The translations under genes and the position numbers were made by a program. Positions 32,325-44,999 of a DNA stretch of 64,000 nucleotides are shown piece by piece. This DNA comes from Trichopria drosophilae (taxonomy: Eukaryota; Arthropoda; Insecta; Hymenoptera; Diapriidae): NCBI GenBank assembly GCA_030407085.1, contig CM059583.1, positions 87,355,001 to 87,419,000 of the forward strand, read 5' to 3'. The notes below the pieces were generated by a model. The model did not search any database, had not been told where the DNA came from, and saw only the letters and a list, made by a program, of their open reading frames with translations. Position 1 is the stretch's first letter; every line of letters starts with the position of its first letter.

Positions 32325-33068
32325 ATATGAAGCTTTGCGTGCAAAAACAACCTAACCCGGCTTAGGTTGTTTTTCCGTAATTGATATTATTGGATAAAGT
32401 GAACCCTTATTAATGAATAGATTGTTTAAAATAAACGCAATTAAGATTATTGTTTGAATGAATAGTATTCTTTTAAAGCACGTCGCACGGCTCCGTCGTC
32501 GCTCTCGGCGTACAGCTGACGATCAGTATAGTAAGCACCCGTGCAGAGTTATAATTATTTATTCTGGAATTGTTTTGTTAAATACAAAATGGATGTGTCA
32601 ATGACTGACACAACCTCGAGCTGAAAGAAGTGAAACAGATTTATCATCCACTGAATTTGTATCCGATGAAGAATCTGAATTTGAAAACTGAACATTTTTG
32701 CTCGTTATGTCCTTGTAAATTGTGTAATTTTATAAATAAATTTTTATTTTTCACCATAAAGTTTAATATAATTTAATATATACCGTTTTTATTTGAAATT
32801 TATAAAAGAATTTACTTAAAATACCCGTTGTATGCAAAAACAACCTAACTTTTGCCCTTTTATTTTTATTGTTAAATTAAGGTTTAAAACAAAAATATTT
32901 TTATTTTTATCGGATTCGGGTGTCAAATAGTGTTACTTTATGGCTGTAAAAGAATGTTGTTTAAAAATGTTATCGAAATCGTAAGATAACGGTATCAAAA
33001 CTTTAAACACATTTATCTTAAAATAAGAATTTCAGAGTTAGGTTGTTTTTGCATGCAACGCCTCATAT
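32325..33068. mobile_element. Terminal inverted repeat element, 744 bp
   Basis: About 32-bp inverted ends (32325-32356 and 33037-33068) share the core TGCAAAAACAACCTAAC. The core recurs inward at 32362 (inverted) and 32833 (direct); the inner copy at 32827 matches the right end better than the outer left end, so two nested elements are possible. A short coding-like stretch with an acidic Ser/Glu-rich translation near 32618-32688 and an AATAAA follows. No transposase domain is seen, so it is non-autonomous. Confidence 0.65.
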
Positions 33069-33860
33069 ACGTGCACGGAAAAAAGTATATGCAAAAATAT
33101 ATGTGACATATCTGTGAATCACATGACATATATGTCGGAAAAAAATGTAATGAGTGTATTAACTTTTAAATATTATTTTATAGCGTATGATGAAAATACT
33201 TTTCTTTTAATACGTCGGATATATGTGGATTATTTGTTAAATGTCTAAAATATGTATTCAAGACAAATTTGAAATATACTTGGGCAAATATGTCGGATAA
33301 AAGTAGATTTAATTATTTTATGTATTTTTTATATGGATGTATAATAAAATTTTTTATGCATGATTATAATCGTATATTTCATATATATATGATAATCGAC
33401 GACAAATGACATTTTAAAATTGTTTATTACATGTATGTGACATACAATTAGCTTCATTCCTAACGAATTTCCATCTCATATACAGGGTGTTGTAATGGCG
33501 CGTAAGAGATATACCATGATGAAGATTTTTTTTTGAAATTAATGGTGCAAAAAATAATTTTCAGCAAGGCATGGTTCGTTTGTAAATTGAAGTTTAAAGT
33601 TTATTTATTTTGGGGACATCCTACCCAACGAGACAATTAGCGAACATGTGAATGTCGACTGTTTCACAGCGAACACGTGGCCCGTTTGAAAACCCAAATC
33701 GATATTGCCAGGAAGGATGTTTTGAAACAGTCAGATGTTTTTATTCGAATAACTGAATGCTTGCGGATGAGGTTAAAATCATCAAAAATTTCGAACAATC
33801 GGTAAGAACATAGATTGTACCTCGATATGATCCTACGCAATTTAACGATTTCAAAAATTA
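33069..33860. other. AT-rich sequence with recurring ACATAT motifs
   Basis: Low-complexity text with repeated TATGTGACATAT and ATATGTCGGA variants up to about 33480, then unremarkable sequence. No gene seen. Confidence 0.4.
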
Positions 33861-34713
33861 AATAGCTGGACTTGTTATGGCCCGGGGGTTAAACAACACC
33901 ATCAGCCCCCTACGGTGCCTAACGCATTTCCCAACGCCGTCAAAAAAAAAATAATAAAAAATTATTGGGCCCAAAGGGAATGATAAGGTGTGCAACTATG
34001 CAAATAACTGCATCCTTTCTTGTCTTCCCAAATGGCCTACTCTGACCTCCACGTATGCTTATTAAAGCCGGTAGGTCGTGGACACTTAAAAACCTTGCCA
34101 GAGATTGGTAACCAACTCCAGTAGATGGCGAGGTGAAGAGACAAACGAGAGAGACATAACAACGGGGAGTAGGGCAAACCACGTTACTCTCTGAACATGT
34201 GGTTACTAATATCAGAATGCACAGTGCTCCTGACCATCGGGCTGCTTCGGATGCAGCCCAGTCCCGAGGTGGATGGGCCATAAGGGATACCCCGGGACAA
34301 CAACACTCTATTGACCACAGACGATTTCAGTAGACGGGGGTCTCAAGCAAGATCTAATGCGCTGTTGCGAGGAGAGTTGTCCGCAATAGAGAGGCTACAT
34401 GGCGTGAATGCATAGTTAGTTTGCAGTAATACATTCCGAACTGGCAGATCACGTTTCTGAACAAATTCTGGGAAATTATGTGGCCTATCTGAGGCGTATA
34501 GGTTTCGTTGTTCCCAGCTAACAACCGGTACCGGATGTGCGGATAATAACAAATGAGCCCGTACGCGGTGCTGGGAGAGATGCTCCAAATTATGAAAGCA
34601 GGACTCTCGTGGCTAGGCGAAATCTGACAACGAAAATTTTGCCTAAGCAACGAGAAATAGACGGAACAAATAGCCCACTTCTAGATGCTTTTCCGGATGA
34701 CTGCGACCTGTGG
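33861..34713. other. GC-elevated block, probable decayed element
   Basis: Base composition differs sharply from both flanks. It contains CCCGGGGGTT, a poly-A-like run at 33944-33955 and GGGCCC motifs. Frames on both strands are short and broken. It looks like an inserted transposon fragment, but I could not assign a family. Confidence 0.3.
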
Positions 34714-35139
34714 CAATTGTGCCGTTTATGAGGCTGCGAGTGATGTGGTGAGACCCCGAAATCTGACGCAGGAATCGGGGTGCCGAAAAATTACAAAACG
34801 TGTCAGGAAAACAGTGGGGGTAGCAGGGAAAAATGAAGTTCTCGACAGTTAATTATAATATGTAATATATTGAACAAAACGAAACTCTCGTCTCGATTGC
34901 GGCGAACGCCGATGCGCACTATCGAGCGCGAGACGACGGAATGATGCTGGCTCGGGGGAAGGCAGGCGCGTCGGCGGTTCCCCTTCTCTTAATTCGCGAA
35001 TCAGGCCGCGAGCACACGCTCATGGAATATTATAGATGCTTCTCGGCCACTTACACGCGATTTAACGTAGTAATAAGCCTTATTCGACATTTTTCCTCTT
35101 TTTTGTTCTTACAAACGCATGTCTCAATTGAGCGACAAA
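34714..35139 (+). repeat. Dispersed repeat copy interrupted by a solo LTR
   Basis: 34714-34800 and 35114-35139 together match 37042-37150 (starting CAATTGTGCCGTT and including CGAAATCTGACGCAG). The match is interrupted here by 313 bp plus a 4-bp duplication. Confidence 0.8.
34801..35113. mobile_element. Solo LTR, 313 bp
   Basis: Starts TGTCAGGAAA and ends TTCTTACA, flanked by AACG at 34797-34800 and 35114-35117. The uninterrupted paralogue at 37042-37150 shows the empty site with a single AACG, which confirms the insertion and its exact boundaries. Confidence 0.9.
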
Positions 35140-35329
35140 CTTTATACAATACTAAAATAATTGATTTTATGATCCACTTTATATAATACTAAAATAACTG
35201 CTTTTATGATCTCTTAAATGACAAGTAAAGAATTTGAGGAATAAATTTCTTCCAAAATTTTTGATCGTATAATTTATTGTACTCATAGCATCAAATTTTG
35301 TTTCAACAAAATTATCATTTTTCAACATT

Positions 35330-35645
35330 TTTGTCAGCAATTTGATACTCCATATTCAATTTTTAAAATCTGACATCGGATTCGTAATCAGAAACCTCAA
35401 AAATCCCTATATACCAAATGTTAGATAAAATTATAATTTGCCAACATTTTTGTCGGCCATATTGCATTCGCCATTTTGAATTATAAAAATCTGACATCGG
35501 ATTCATAATCAGCAACCTCAAAAACCAAATATTACATAAAACTATAACTTTTTTAACATTTGTGATCGGCCATATTGCATCCGCCATTTGGAATTTAAAA
35601 AATCTGTCACCGGATTCGTAATCAGCAACCTCAAAAAGCCTTATA
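35330..35645. repeat. Three tandem copies of a dispersed ~115-bp repeat
   Basis: Each copy has a variant of TCCGCCATTTTGAATTT followed by AAATCTGACATCGGATTC and GTAATCAGCAACCTCAAAAA. Related single copies occur at 58135-58330 and 63815-63905. Confidence 0.75.
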
Positions 35646-37041
35646 CACCTAATTACAAGGGAACACCATCTACGGAAAAACTCGTAGCTGAATAGGTTTC
35701 ATGAATTTATTTTTTTATATGACAAAGTGTTTTACCAGAGCTAAAACTTTGAGAGTGAGTACGATATGGACCCATTAACTTATAAAAAAAATGAAAATTT
35801 AAAAAAGTTGCAACGCGCATATCGGATCTCATAGGTAAGCTCGCGAACTCATGGACACTAAGAAGTGTGCGAGAGACGCACACAGGTAAGTCCCTACAAC
35901 AATAATATAAATACCGCTGCTTCGCGACGATTAGTTAGTCAGTCGACGCCGTGCTCTTGATTAAGAATCACGTAGGTTGTATTTACTAGCGCTAAACTGC
36001 TCGGTGACTTGTGCCCTGCACAAAGGCCTCCCCGTTGCATATTAACAGTCAGGGAATGCTCGGCGCAATCGAAGATTTATTCGATTTGTCCCGTTGAATG
36101 ATTGGATTATACATTGGTATAATACCCCCGTAGAATATCTAAGCAAATTTTCGGAGTAAATAATTAAATCCGCATTAATCCACGGTGACTTAACAAAGTA
36201 CCCGTAGGATTAGATTTAATTAAGAATAAAAATAATTGCGTAACGCGATAGCGCACCAGACTCGTTACTTAAGCAATAATTAATCAATATATTAAATCGT
36301 ATAAATCCGTAGTCTTCTAAGCCTGCGGATGAACTATTTTTACACGCATTTATATCTGTAAAAATATTCCTAGAGTGTGAGATAATCAATATTTTTAATT
36401 TTCAATAAAATGGAAGCCATTTTGTTATTTAAAAATATTTTCAAATTGTTTTAGCGCCGATTTATGCAGCTGGGATATACACATTAAAAGCACAAAGAAC
36501 TATTAACATACTTTTGTAAAAATAACAATCACTTTTTGCGGAATGTGTGTTTAACTTCCCCTACTTCTAGTATCGCAGGAAATAATTGTTTCGCGAAACG
36601 GTGAAATACGAGTCTCTTAATTTTTACTATAGAATCGCATATTTCAATATCAGCGCGTTCTGAGAACATGAACCCGGCGGCTCTGCATGATTTGAAATTG
36701 AATCAGTCTAAGATCGTTTATGGTAATGAATGTTATCAAAACTTCGATCAGTAGAAAGTTCCATGATTGGTGTAAAGAATATGAAAATATTCTCGTTACT
36801 TGGAACCAAGTTATATAAAATATGAGTGTTGAAAGATAAAAAATTCTAAATTTGTTGGCTGGTAATGAATGTTACCATTAATGTAAACACTACAAATATT
36901 AAAAAATTATATATTTTTTTTATATTATTTTACGTCGACTTTTGTGAACCCATATGGGCCTAAATCGCGACGGGACCTAACCACCTGATTTTTGGCGTTA
37001 TTATACACTTTTAAACCAATGACAGATGGCAGGAAAAAAGT
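35646..37041. other. Non-coding stretch with a promoter-like site
   Basis: TATAAATAC at 35906-35914 is followed about 30 bp later by AGTCAGTCG, an arthropod-type TATA plus initiator arrangement common in LTRs. LTR ends and a target duplication could not be defined. The rest shows no gene. Confidence 0.35.
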
Positions 37042-37150
37042 CAATTGTGCCGTTAACGAGGCTGCGAGTGATGTGGTGAGACTCCGAAATCTGACGCAGA
37101 AATCGGGTTGCCGAAAAATTACAAAACGCATGTCTCAATTGAACGACAAA
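37042..37150 (+). repeat. Dispersed repeat, uninterrupted copy
   Basis: The paralogue of 34714-35139 without the 313-bp LTR. It provides the pre-insertion sequence ACAAAACGCATG. Confidence 0.8.
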
Positions 37151-37854
37151 ATTCGATTGACACGGAAACATCGCTTCGCGAATTGTAGGATTCTGAACTT
37201 TCTAAATTTTCTAAACTTCAATGGTTCTTGGTCCAAATTCTGAGCCTAGGTTCCAATTTTGGTGTATGATTATTTTGTTTGCTATAACAAGGAAAGTTGC
37301 TATATCATGAAATATTGTTGGTCAGTTCTTAGACACCCTTTATATAGTAGAGGGTTTTTGTATTAATATCTAGTTATTATTTGTAAAGATTTAGTAATAA
37401 AACAAAATCAATTCAAATGTTCTATAATTCTCACTAGGTACCGAATACCCCGGAAGAAATTCGATAACGAAGATCCTGCTTATTGGGTTGCAGTCTGTAA
37501 CAAATTTAAAATTTTAAGCCAACCGCTTATATTAAAACTCTGAGAAGGTACATATGTTAATGCGTTTTCTAAGATGTTAATGCCTTGATTTTCTTAGAAT
37601 ACAGCAGGAGTGTATCGTTCAAGAGCAATATCGCTGATGACAAGAACCGTCCAGATCAGTGTGGTATATAAGGTAAAATTTTTTTATGAAAAATAACGCA
37701 TAAAGCGGGTAATGTTAACCATATGTTTCATCTGTGATTTCGTAAACATTATTACGCGTTTGTAAATACGACCTTGATGGTACAAAATGTAGTAAGATAT
37801 AAATAATAATAACTACATATAAACAAATAAATGTCTATTTTGTCCTATATTTAC
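37151..37854. other. Non-coding stretch
   Basis: No gene or repeat seen. If the frame at 37855-38202 is a real exon, this would be the start of its intron. Confidence 0.35.
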
Positions 37855-38202
37855 CTTAATTTCTATAGTTCCAGGTTGCTCACTTCCTTTGGAATCCAAC
37901 AACATTTTATTTTCTATTTGAGAACCACATTTCTCTATACTTTGGATGCTTGTTCGTCGTGATAAGTCCATTGGATTAATATCTGGATCATGACGTCGAA
38001 GAACCAAATTGTCTGCCGTAATGTTAATTATTGGTACTGAGCAATTGTTTACATTGTCAGTGACGATTGTTTGGGTAAGTGGCATTACTTCTTCATTTGT
38101 GCCTAAATCGTTAACGTATTCAGCATTTCTGCTGTTTACAGGGTTAAAGTTTTTTCTTTTATTTTTTGGTTTATGTATAATAATCGAAGTCCGTTGATCC
38201 AT
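37855..38202 (-). CDS. Possible first coding exon of a host gene
   Basis: From ATG at 38202 (MDQRTSIIIHKPKNKRKNF) 116 codons run to ...GTIEIK, followed directly by GTAAAT, a good splice donor after AAG at 37855. The frame can be extended upstream to 38298 but the added residues look like non-coding AT-rich sequence. The composition is balanced and hydrophilic, with a basic N-terminus, and unlike retroelement proteins. No domain is recognised. I could not find the next exon between the window start and 37850, so the partner exon may lie beyond the window or be missed. Confidence 0.45.
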
Positions 38203-40817
38203 GTTAAGTTGATTATTCTTGTTGCGTTTCGTGTTTATGATAATAGATGATAACAATATCATTGAAATATTTTTTCCGGAAAGCAAATAGCAATACATTG
38301 AATATAAAATTACATACTCTACAAACAGAAATAAGTATTATATAATTAAATGAAATAATATTAATTTATATAATGAACAGATAAATGTTATACTTAATAT
38401 TCTAAACAATTGTGAAAAATCACGATATTCTTTTAAAGGGGAGAAGGAGAACTGGGGGTGCAGGCCTCCTCTCCCACCAGAAATCAATCTAGTGATTGCA
38501 TTGTTAGGTTAAAAAATAGATGATGAAAAACATCACAAATATATTATATCGTAAACATATTATGGTGTTCGTTTATTGGATTATTTAACTAAATATTACA
38601 TATATATATATAATATTATAAATTAAATTGTTCAAACTTTTAATTCAAACCGTAGGCGAGCTATGCATATATAATTATGAAAATGTTCAGAAAAAAGACC
38701 ATTGTTAAAATGTTTTTTTTTTTTAGAATATTTAGAATAGTTTTGGGAAGAGGTATGTAAAAGTTTTGATTTTCATATACATATATCCTCTTATAAAATT
38801 GGAGTAGAGAACATTCAAATTAGTCATTCTTTAAATGCAAAAACATTGTTAAACTTAAAATCTCTTCTGTCTCGGTTTAATATAGATGTTACAATATCTA
38901 ATATAGCTTCAAGGGACATAGCCGATTAAGAAGTTGATGTGGCCGCGAGTCATTTTTAAAAACTAAGTGTGGGACCTTGTTTGGACTGTTTTGAGATACA
39001 TTTTTACAACTTTTCAGTTCAAAAGGTGCATTTTTTTGCACGTTTTTCATTTTTTTGCCTTTAGATCAGTCGCTATTTTATATTTTTTGACGATTTTTTT
39101 TTAGTTTTACTCGTGAGAAATTTTTCTAACAAATGCGTCTATTACCGATATTTGTGCGGAACTCTGGTGATTACCCGAAAGCTTCTTCTGGCGAAAAAAT
39201 TAATTCTTTTTTTTTTGTTTATGTCCGCTCTTGAATATGATGCAGATACCGCCCTAACTTGTGATATGTTTCATTTAATTTGTCGGGGAAAAAAAAATAG
39301 GGTTTAAAAAGTAAAGAAATCCTAGCCGCCATTTAAGCAGCGAACGCAAATGCAATGCAAAATCCCTATTATCGCTAATACGTAGTATTTCCCTGCATTA
39401 AGTCGATAGCAGATTCGGTGTATTTTTAATCATTACCTTTCGCTCTTTTACCGTTAACTTCAGAACTTGGAGGTCAATTTCTGTTCGTGCAGTAACAAAA
39501 TATATGCAGAAAGCTAAACGGATTTGAAATATAGACATATCTGAAGGACACTAAAGGATTAATTTTAGATTTGTTTGTAAATATTTTATTAAATGTACAT
39601 AATACTTATACTATTTTTATATAACAATGAATAGTACATTTTTATCGAGATAAAGGGAATTTACATAGAATCCGGAGATTAGCTTTTATCGATTTAATTG
39701 GTTTGTGCGATATAAACTAGAACTATTGGTTGCGATATGTTGCCGTTTTTTTAAGCATAACATTTTAATCACTATTATAATCTTCCTCGCTTTCACTTTT
39801 GGGCGGTTCTTATGAAGATTCTTTTGCAGTAATTTCTTAATTATTTGGATCTAAGCTTGTCATGTCGACTTCCTATTCTCTAAAGAGTATTGTCAGTTTT
39901 TCAATACGCCACATAATTTTACCTTCACATCTTGCATAAGCTAAATAATATATTATTGCAACTACATAACAGCAACGATTATTTTCAACGCATTAGGGGA
40001 ATCGCAAGCATATCTTTGAATTCCATTCGATGCATATGTGTGAGGCTTATAATTTATATAACATTTATAAGTATTTTTGTCCATGTGGCGTGATCTTACT
40101 AAAACTATGCAATTTTACCATACCTCAATTGAAGCTCACATATCTCAAATCATTAAGCTCAGTTGCTTTCAAGTTTTGAAAATCCTTGGTTTTACGAGTC
40201 TAGTGTGCTTTCTCTACTTCTTGAGGAAGGGTATTTTTTATATTCGTTGGATTCAATATTTTGCTGAATATTTTATTACTGATATTCTCATCTGTTTTAA
40301 AACACTTACCAAACTCACTGTTTAAGTAACCTACAATTTGACAGATAGACTTTGCTTTTAAAAGTATTTTATTCTCGATTTGACGATGAAGCAGCTTAAA
40401 TTTTAGTTCTAAAAGCTCCTTTTCCCTGAAGAGGCGGCATTTACCCGAAAGTGTCGTTTATCCGACGCGTCATTTTTTTTGAATGTCGCTAGCCTTCCAA
40501 TCCATATAAATACCCCCAATATCCGAAATGTCAATAGCTCGAATCTTCATTTTTAAGAAATCGTCATTATTCCAAAATATGAAATGGACTTTTCGAAAAT
40601 ATCGAAAGGGAAAGAAAAAGAAAGGAAAAGAACATGAAATTGATTAAACACCAATTAAATCGAAAATTGTCTTGCAACTTAGAAGAGCTTTTATCTGACA
40701 TGGTAATTTTTTTTAAATTACATTCAGTATTTTCACTTAATTTTGGAAGTATTGCAATTTGCAATATTACATTTATTTGTTACAAATTTAGGAACATTTA
40801 TATCTTATTTATTATTT
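38203..40817. other. AT-rich non-coding stretch
   Basis: No convincing gene, repeat or element boundary. Short frames (39113-39307, 40077-40325) have no recognisable features. Confidence 0.45.
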
Positions 40818-40821
40818 ATAT

Positions 40822-42455
40822 TGTAACCCGTTTTTCGGATGGGAAAAAGGGTTATAAAACAATAACTCAATATCTAAAAGACGACTCGAACACTATACAT
40901 TTCGCCAAAAATGAAAGGGGCTGAACATAAATTGTTGGGGCCACGATAACAGAAAAAAAACGAAACGGAAAATCGAAATACAAAAGGGGAGAGTTCGTCA
41001 ATCGCGCTAGGGGAAAACTACTTTATAAATGACCGGTTCGCGATTTGAGAAAAGAAAAGAAACGAAAGGGGGCACAAAAGTGTAACTGGGCGGCGGTACT
41101 CACAGGCGTTTGCGCACTAAGCGGGTGACGGTCCACTCGGGACGGCTAACGTCGCTTCCTGGGTGGTTGAGGAGGTGGTCTCCGATAGTGGCGGTTTCGT
41201 CGGCGCTTCACTCCAAACTGGTATACTTCACTCCCGTAGCACTGTCTATATCGCGTAACACTGTCTATTTTGCGCTTTAAAGTCTTCGACCGCTCGGGCA
41301 GAGGCACGCACTGCGAATGTGTCGGGGCCTCGCCGAAACCCGCGAGGCTCGAGCCGCGAGCACGGTGTTGCCGCTTGTCCGTATCGCAGAACATCAGGGG
41401 AAGAGAGAAACAAATAGAGGGTGTGGCGGGCAAGCAGAAGGAAGAGGACATGGATTTAAAATTTATTAGGAGAAAGGTGTGTGACGGCTGTATGGAGTGG
41501 CGAAAGCAAGGAGAATCCGTATTACAGCACAGGGAGGTGGGCTTACGTTCCCTCTTGTGTGTGTGGGAGAGAGAGAGATACAACATATTAAACGTCTCAG
41601 AGCGACGAGGCGGGACAGCGGAAATTTCCGTGTCCTGGAAAGAGGCGGACGGGAGATCGTCTTTCTTTTTTATGAAAATTTGTACTGCTGGGACGGCAGC
41701 CATCGGATTAGGCGGCATAAGGTCTGACGTTGAGTTTTGCCGAGGGTCTACTATCGACTAGGGCATGAAACGGTGGAGGCAACGAGAGATGCCGTACGTG
41801 CAAAGAGCACGCACTAAAAGAGGGGAAGAGAATGCGACGGACGCAGTGATGGCTGCACGAGTCCGACGAAGAGATTATAGTATTGAAAGGGCCTGCGGCG
41901 GCTACGATGAACGTGCGATGGATGCATGAACGCAGGACCAAGGCGAACGGCTAACGGAGCAGTCGCGTGGTGGGGATGAGAAATAGAAACGGGCTCTCGC
42001 GCGTCGAGGCGACGATCGTCGGAGCATCGATCCAACAGCTTGGTGATATATGAGGGGCGAAAAGGGAGGAAGAGGCTCGTGCACCGAAGGAGTGAGCAAA
42101 GAGTTCTCACACGAACGGACGCTTCTTCGAGAAATTGATACTTTCCGTTCAACCGCTAAAATTGCAGTTGACGGACGTATGGTGGGAGCTGAAAGGAGAG
42201 GATGTTCATGTTTAGATAGGGGAATTAATTAGGGTAATGACGCTCTACTATACATGGCGGTTCAGGATGATCTACGAATCCTGCCGACTTGCCACTGCGC
42301 GGCTTCGTCGGGATCGTCTGTTATCCGCGTCCTGGAAATCTTCTTTCGGCCTCTTGCCTGGTTACACTTGACCACTAATTAATAATAATTCTTTTCTGGT
42401 GGAAACTTAGAATTTACAGAAGATGGAGGTGAGATCAGTGACGAATTTCGTCACA
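40822..42455 (-). mobile_element. Solo LTR, 1634 bp
   Basis: On the plus strand it starts TGTAACCCG and ends TTTCGTCACA, with an ATAT duplication at 40818-40821 and 42456-42459. The minus-strand start TGTGACGAAATT closely matches TGTGACGAAACC at 60619, so minus orientation and family relationship are likely. GC-rich, no retroelement coding region; long frames at 41146-41761 are in several overlapping frames and look fortuitous. Confidence 0.8.
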
Positions 42456-42716
42456 ATATATTGATGTGGAACATCAAAAGATCGTAATGTTTTTATTAAC
42501 TTTTAAGTCGTATTTCGAAATTATTATAGTCAATAATTTCACGGGTAAGAACATTGTTTTATCTTTTTGTAATTATTGAATGTTTTGAATCTTATTTATA
42601 TTTAATTTCATTGGGAGCAGTCGGTTGAATTTTATACGTATCATCTCAGATATTCTTCATTTCAAAAAATTGCTTTCAGTATCCAACATTTTTACATCTT
42701 GCCAATCGAAGTTTTA

Positions 42717-42940
42717 TTAATGGTCTTTTTCGATCTCGTATGTAAATTGTAATCTTGGGTGATATGCATTAAACGTATTTATCATTTCATCCTGTTTTTT
42801 CTCGGGTAAGCAATTGACAATGTCATCTACATTACCTATAGAAAAAACCGACAGAAAAGATTTTTTTAAACAATATGATTCTAAATCCTTCAGTACTAAA
42901 TCTGCGAAAATCCGTGAGGAGGGTGAACCCTTTGGTGTGC
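42717..42940 (-). pseudogene. Penelope-like reverse transcriptase fragment
   Basis: About 74 codons open on the minus strand ending at TAA 42717-42719. The translation has PKGSPSSRIFADLVLKDLE, then NVDDIV, then FNAYHPRLQFTYE. These correspond to the RT motifs GSPLSP...DI...LE, YVDD and FN..HP.LQFT.E of Penelope-like elements. Here the first YVDD residue is replaced by N and there are stops on both sides, so it is a dead fragment. Penelope elements lack LTRs and often carry a GIY-YIG nuclease, not seen here. Confidence 0.7.
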
Positions 42941-43009
42941 CATAAGTTTATTTGTACATACGGTCATTGAACCGGAATACCGTGGTGTCACACAAGAAAA
43001 CAACATAAA

Positions 43010-43680
43010 GTAGGAGGAGAAAAAAAGAAACTGCTGGTGGGGGCAAGAAAAAATAGAGCAGGTGAACGAAATAAAATACTTGGGATATGTGATAAAGAAG
43101 AATAGTGAAGAAGAGGAACATGTAAACGAAAGAATAAGGAAAACCAGAATAGTAATCGGTTGGGTATGGCGTTTTGGAGAGAGAAAATTTAAAGGGGATA
43201 AAAGATGGCGGATGAAACTTTTCGATAGCTTAGTGAAAAGTGTTCTACTTTTTGGAGTAGAGATATGGGGGTACAAAGAATAGAAAAGCGTCAAAAGCTG
43301 GAGGAGAAATATATGAGATAGGTACTAGGGGTAAGTAGAAACACTAAGGGAAGAAATGAAGCGAAGAAAGATAAGAATAGAAACGAGAAAGAGAACGGGT
43401 AAATTTGATGGAATATTAGAAAAAAGGGCAAAGGAGCGATACGGAAGAGAGGGTTGGAAAGAAAGAAGGATGGATGACAGAGACAGGGATTGCAAAAAAG
43501 GGGAATTCAAGAGAAAGTGCCGAGAGAAAAGAATATTTGTGGCGGTGTGTAGTAAGCTGTAGAAGAATTAGGAGAGAATAAATGGGAATGGATGACAAAG
43601 AAAGATAAAGAAATTAATAGATAAGAGAACCAGGTAAAGGTAAGCGGAGCTAGATATTGTAGAGAGTACGAAAAAAATAC
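43010..43680 (+). pseudogene. 3' fragment of a LINE
   Basis: The best frame (43062-43283) codes EIKYLGYVIKKN ... SVLLFGVEIWGY, the region after the RT core of a non-LTR retrotransposon. An A- and G-rich continuation lies downstream up to the satellite. A frameshift is seen near 43055 and the 5' part is absent. It seems to be the same family as the minus-strand LINE at 44961-51912, in opposite orientation. Confidence 0.65.
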
Positions 43681-43684
43681 AAAT

Positions 43685-44960
43685 ACAATAATTGTTTAAA
43701 TAATCATTGTTTATAACGATTTCTGTAAAATGCGTATAACTTGTGAAGAAAAGTCTTTATAAAGTGAAAATGTTCTAAACACTTCAATAATACTTTTTAA
43801 AATAAGGAAAATATCGGTTTGAAAAAATTCGCGATGAAATCATTGCTTAAATAATCATTGTTTATAACGATTTCTGATCACTTGAGCAGGAAATTCCTTC
43901 TAACGTTAAACTTTTGCCTACACTTCATAAATACCGTTTGAAATAATGAAAATATCGTTTTGAAACAATTCGCAACGGAATCATGGTTTAAATAATCATT
44001 GTTTACAACGATTTTTGACAACCTGTATAGAAAATTCTTTACAAAATGAAAATCTTGCATACATATCAAAAATACTGTTTGAAATGAGAGAGATATCGTT
44101 TTGAATCAATTTGCCACGGAATCATTGATTAAATAATCATTGTTTATAACTATTTCTGTAAACTTGAGCAGGAAATTCTTTATAAAGTGAAAATTTTGCA
44201 CACACTTCAAAAATACTGTTTGAAATAAGATAAATATCGTTTCGAAACAATTTGCGACGGAATCAATGTTTGAATAATCATTGTTCATAACGATTTCTGA
44301 TAAATTGAGCAGATAAATCTTTATAACGTTCAAATTTTCCAGACACTTTAATAATACTGTTTGAAATAAGGAAAATATTGTTGACAAACAATTTGCGACG
44401 GAATCATGGTTTAAACAATAATTGTACATAACGATTTCTGATAACTCGTGCAAGAAATTCTTTATAAAGTGAAAATATAGCATAACCTTCAGAAATACTG
44501 TTTGAAATAAGAAAAGTATCGTTTTGTAACGATATTTATGATTACTGTAAAATAGGACTAACTTGTGCAGGAAATTCTGTTTGAAATGAGATAAATATCG
44601 TGTTAAAACAATTCGCGTCAGAATCATTGTTTAAATAATTTCATGCACAAGTTATACGCTTTATATATAAATCGTTATAAACAATGATTTTATTCCGGAA
44701 TTGTATCAACATGATATTTTCATTGTTTCAAGCAGTATTATTGAATTGTTTGCAAATGTTTAACTTTAACTTTATAAACAATTTCCTGCACGATTTATAC
44801 GCCTTTTACAGAAATTGCTATAAACAAAGATTCCAGTCGTTAATTGATTCCAAACGTCAGCTTCCCTATTTTAAACAGTATTTTTTAAGTGTTTGCAAAT
44901 GTTGACTTTATAAATAAGTTCCTGCACAAATTATACGCGATTTACAGAAACAGTTATATT
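43685..44960. repeat. ~150-bp satellite array with an orientation switch
   Basis: Repeated motifs such as AAACAATTTGCGACGGAATC and ATACTGTTTGAAAT recur every 142-153 bp by eye up to about 44636. There the orientation flips, and the same monomer continues reversed (ACAAGTTATACGC, AAACGATATTTTC). Related arrays are at 51913-52040, 53225-54017 and 60623-62222. Confidence 0.8.
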
Positions 44961-44999
44961 AATGTATTTATTTTAATGCCTGCACACCTTGTGTGAATA

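Noticed and set aside
32325..33068. TTAGG motifs as insect telomere repeats
   Set aside because: They are single TTAGGTTG motifs within inverted repeat ends, not tandem TTAGG.
41146..42232. Frames of up to 190 codons
   Set aside because: They lie in overlapping frames inside the 1634-bp solo LTR and have low-complexity translations.
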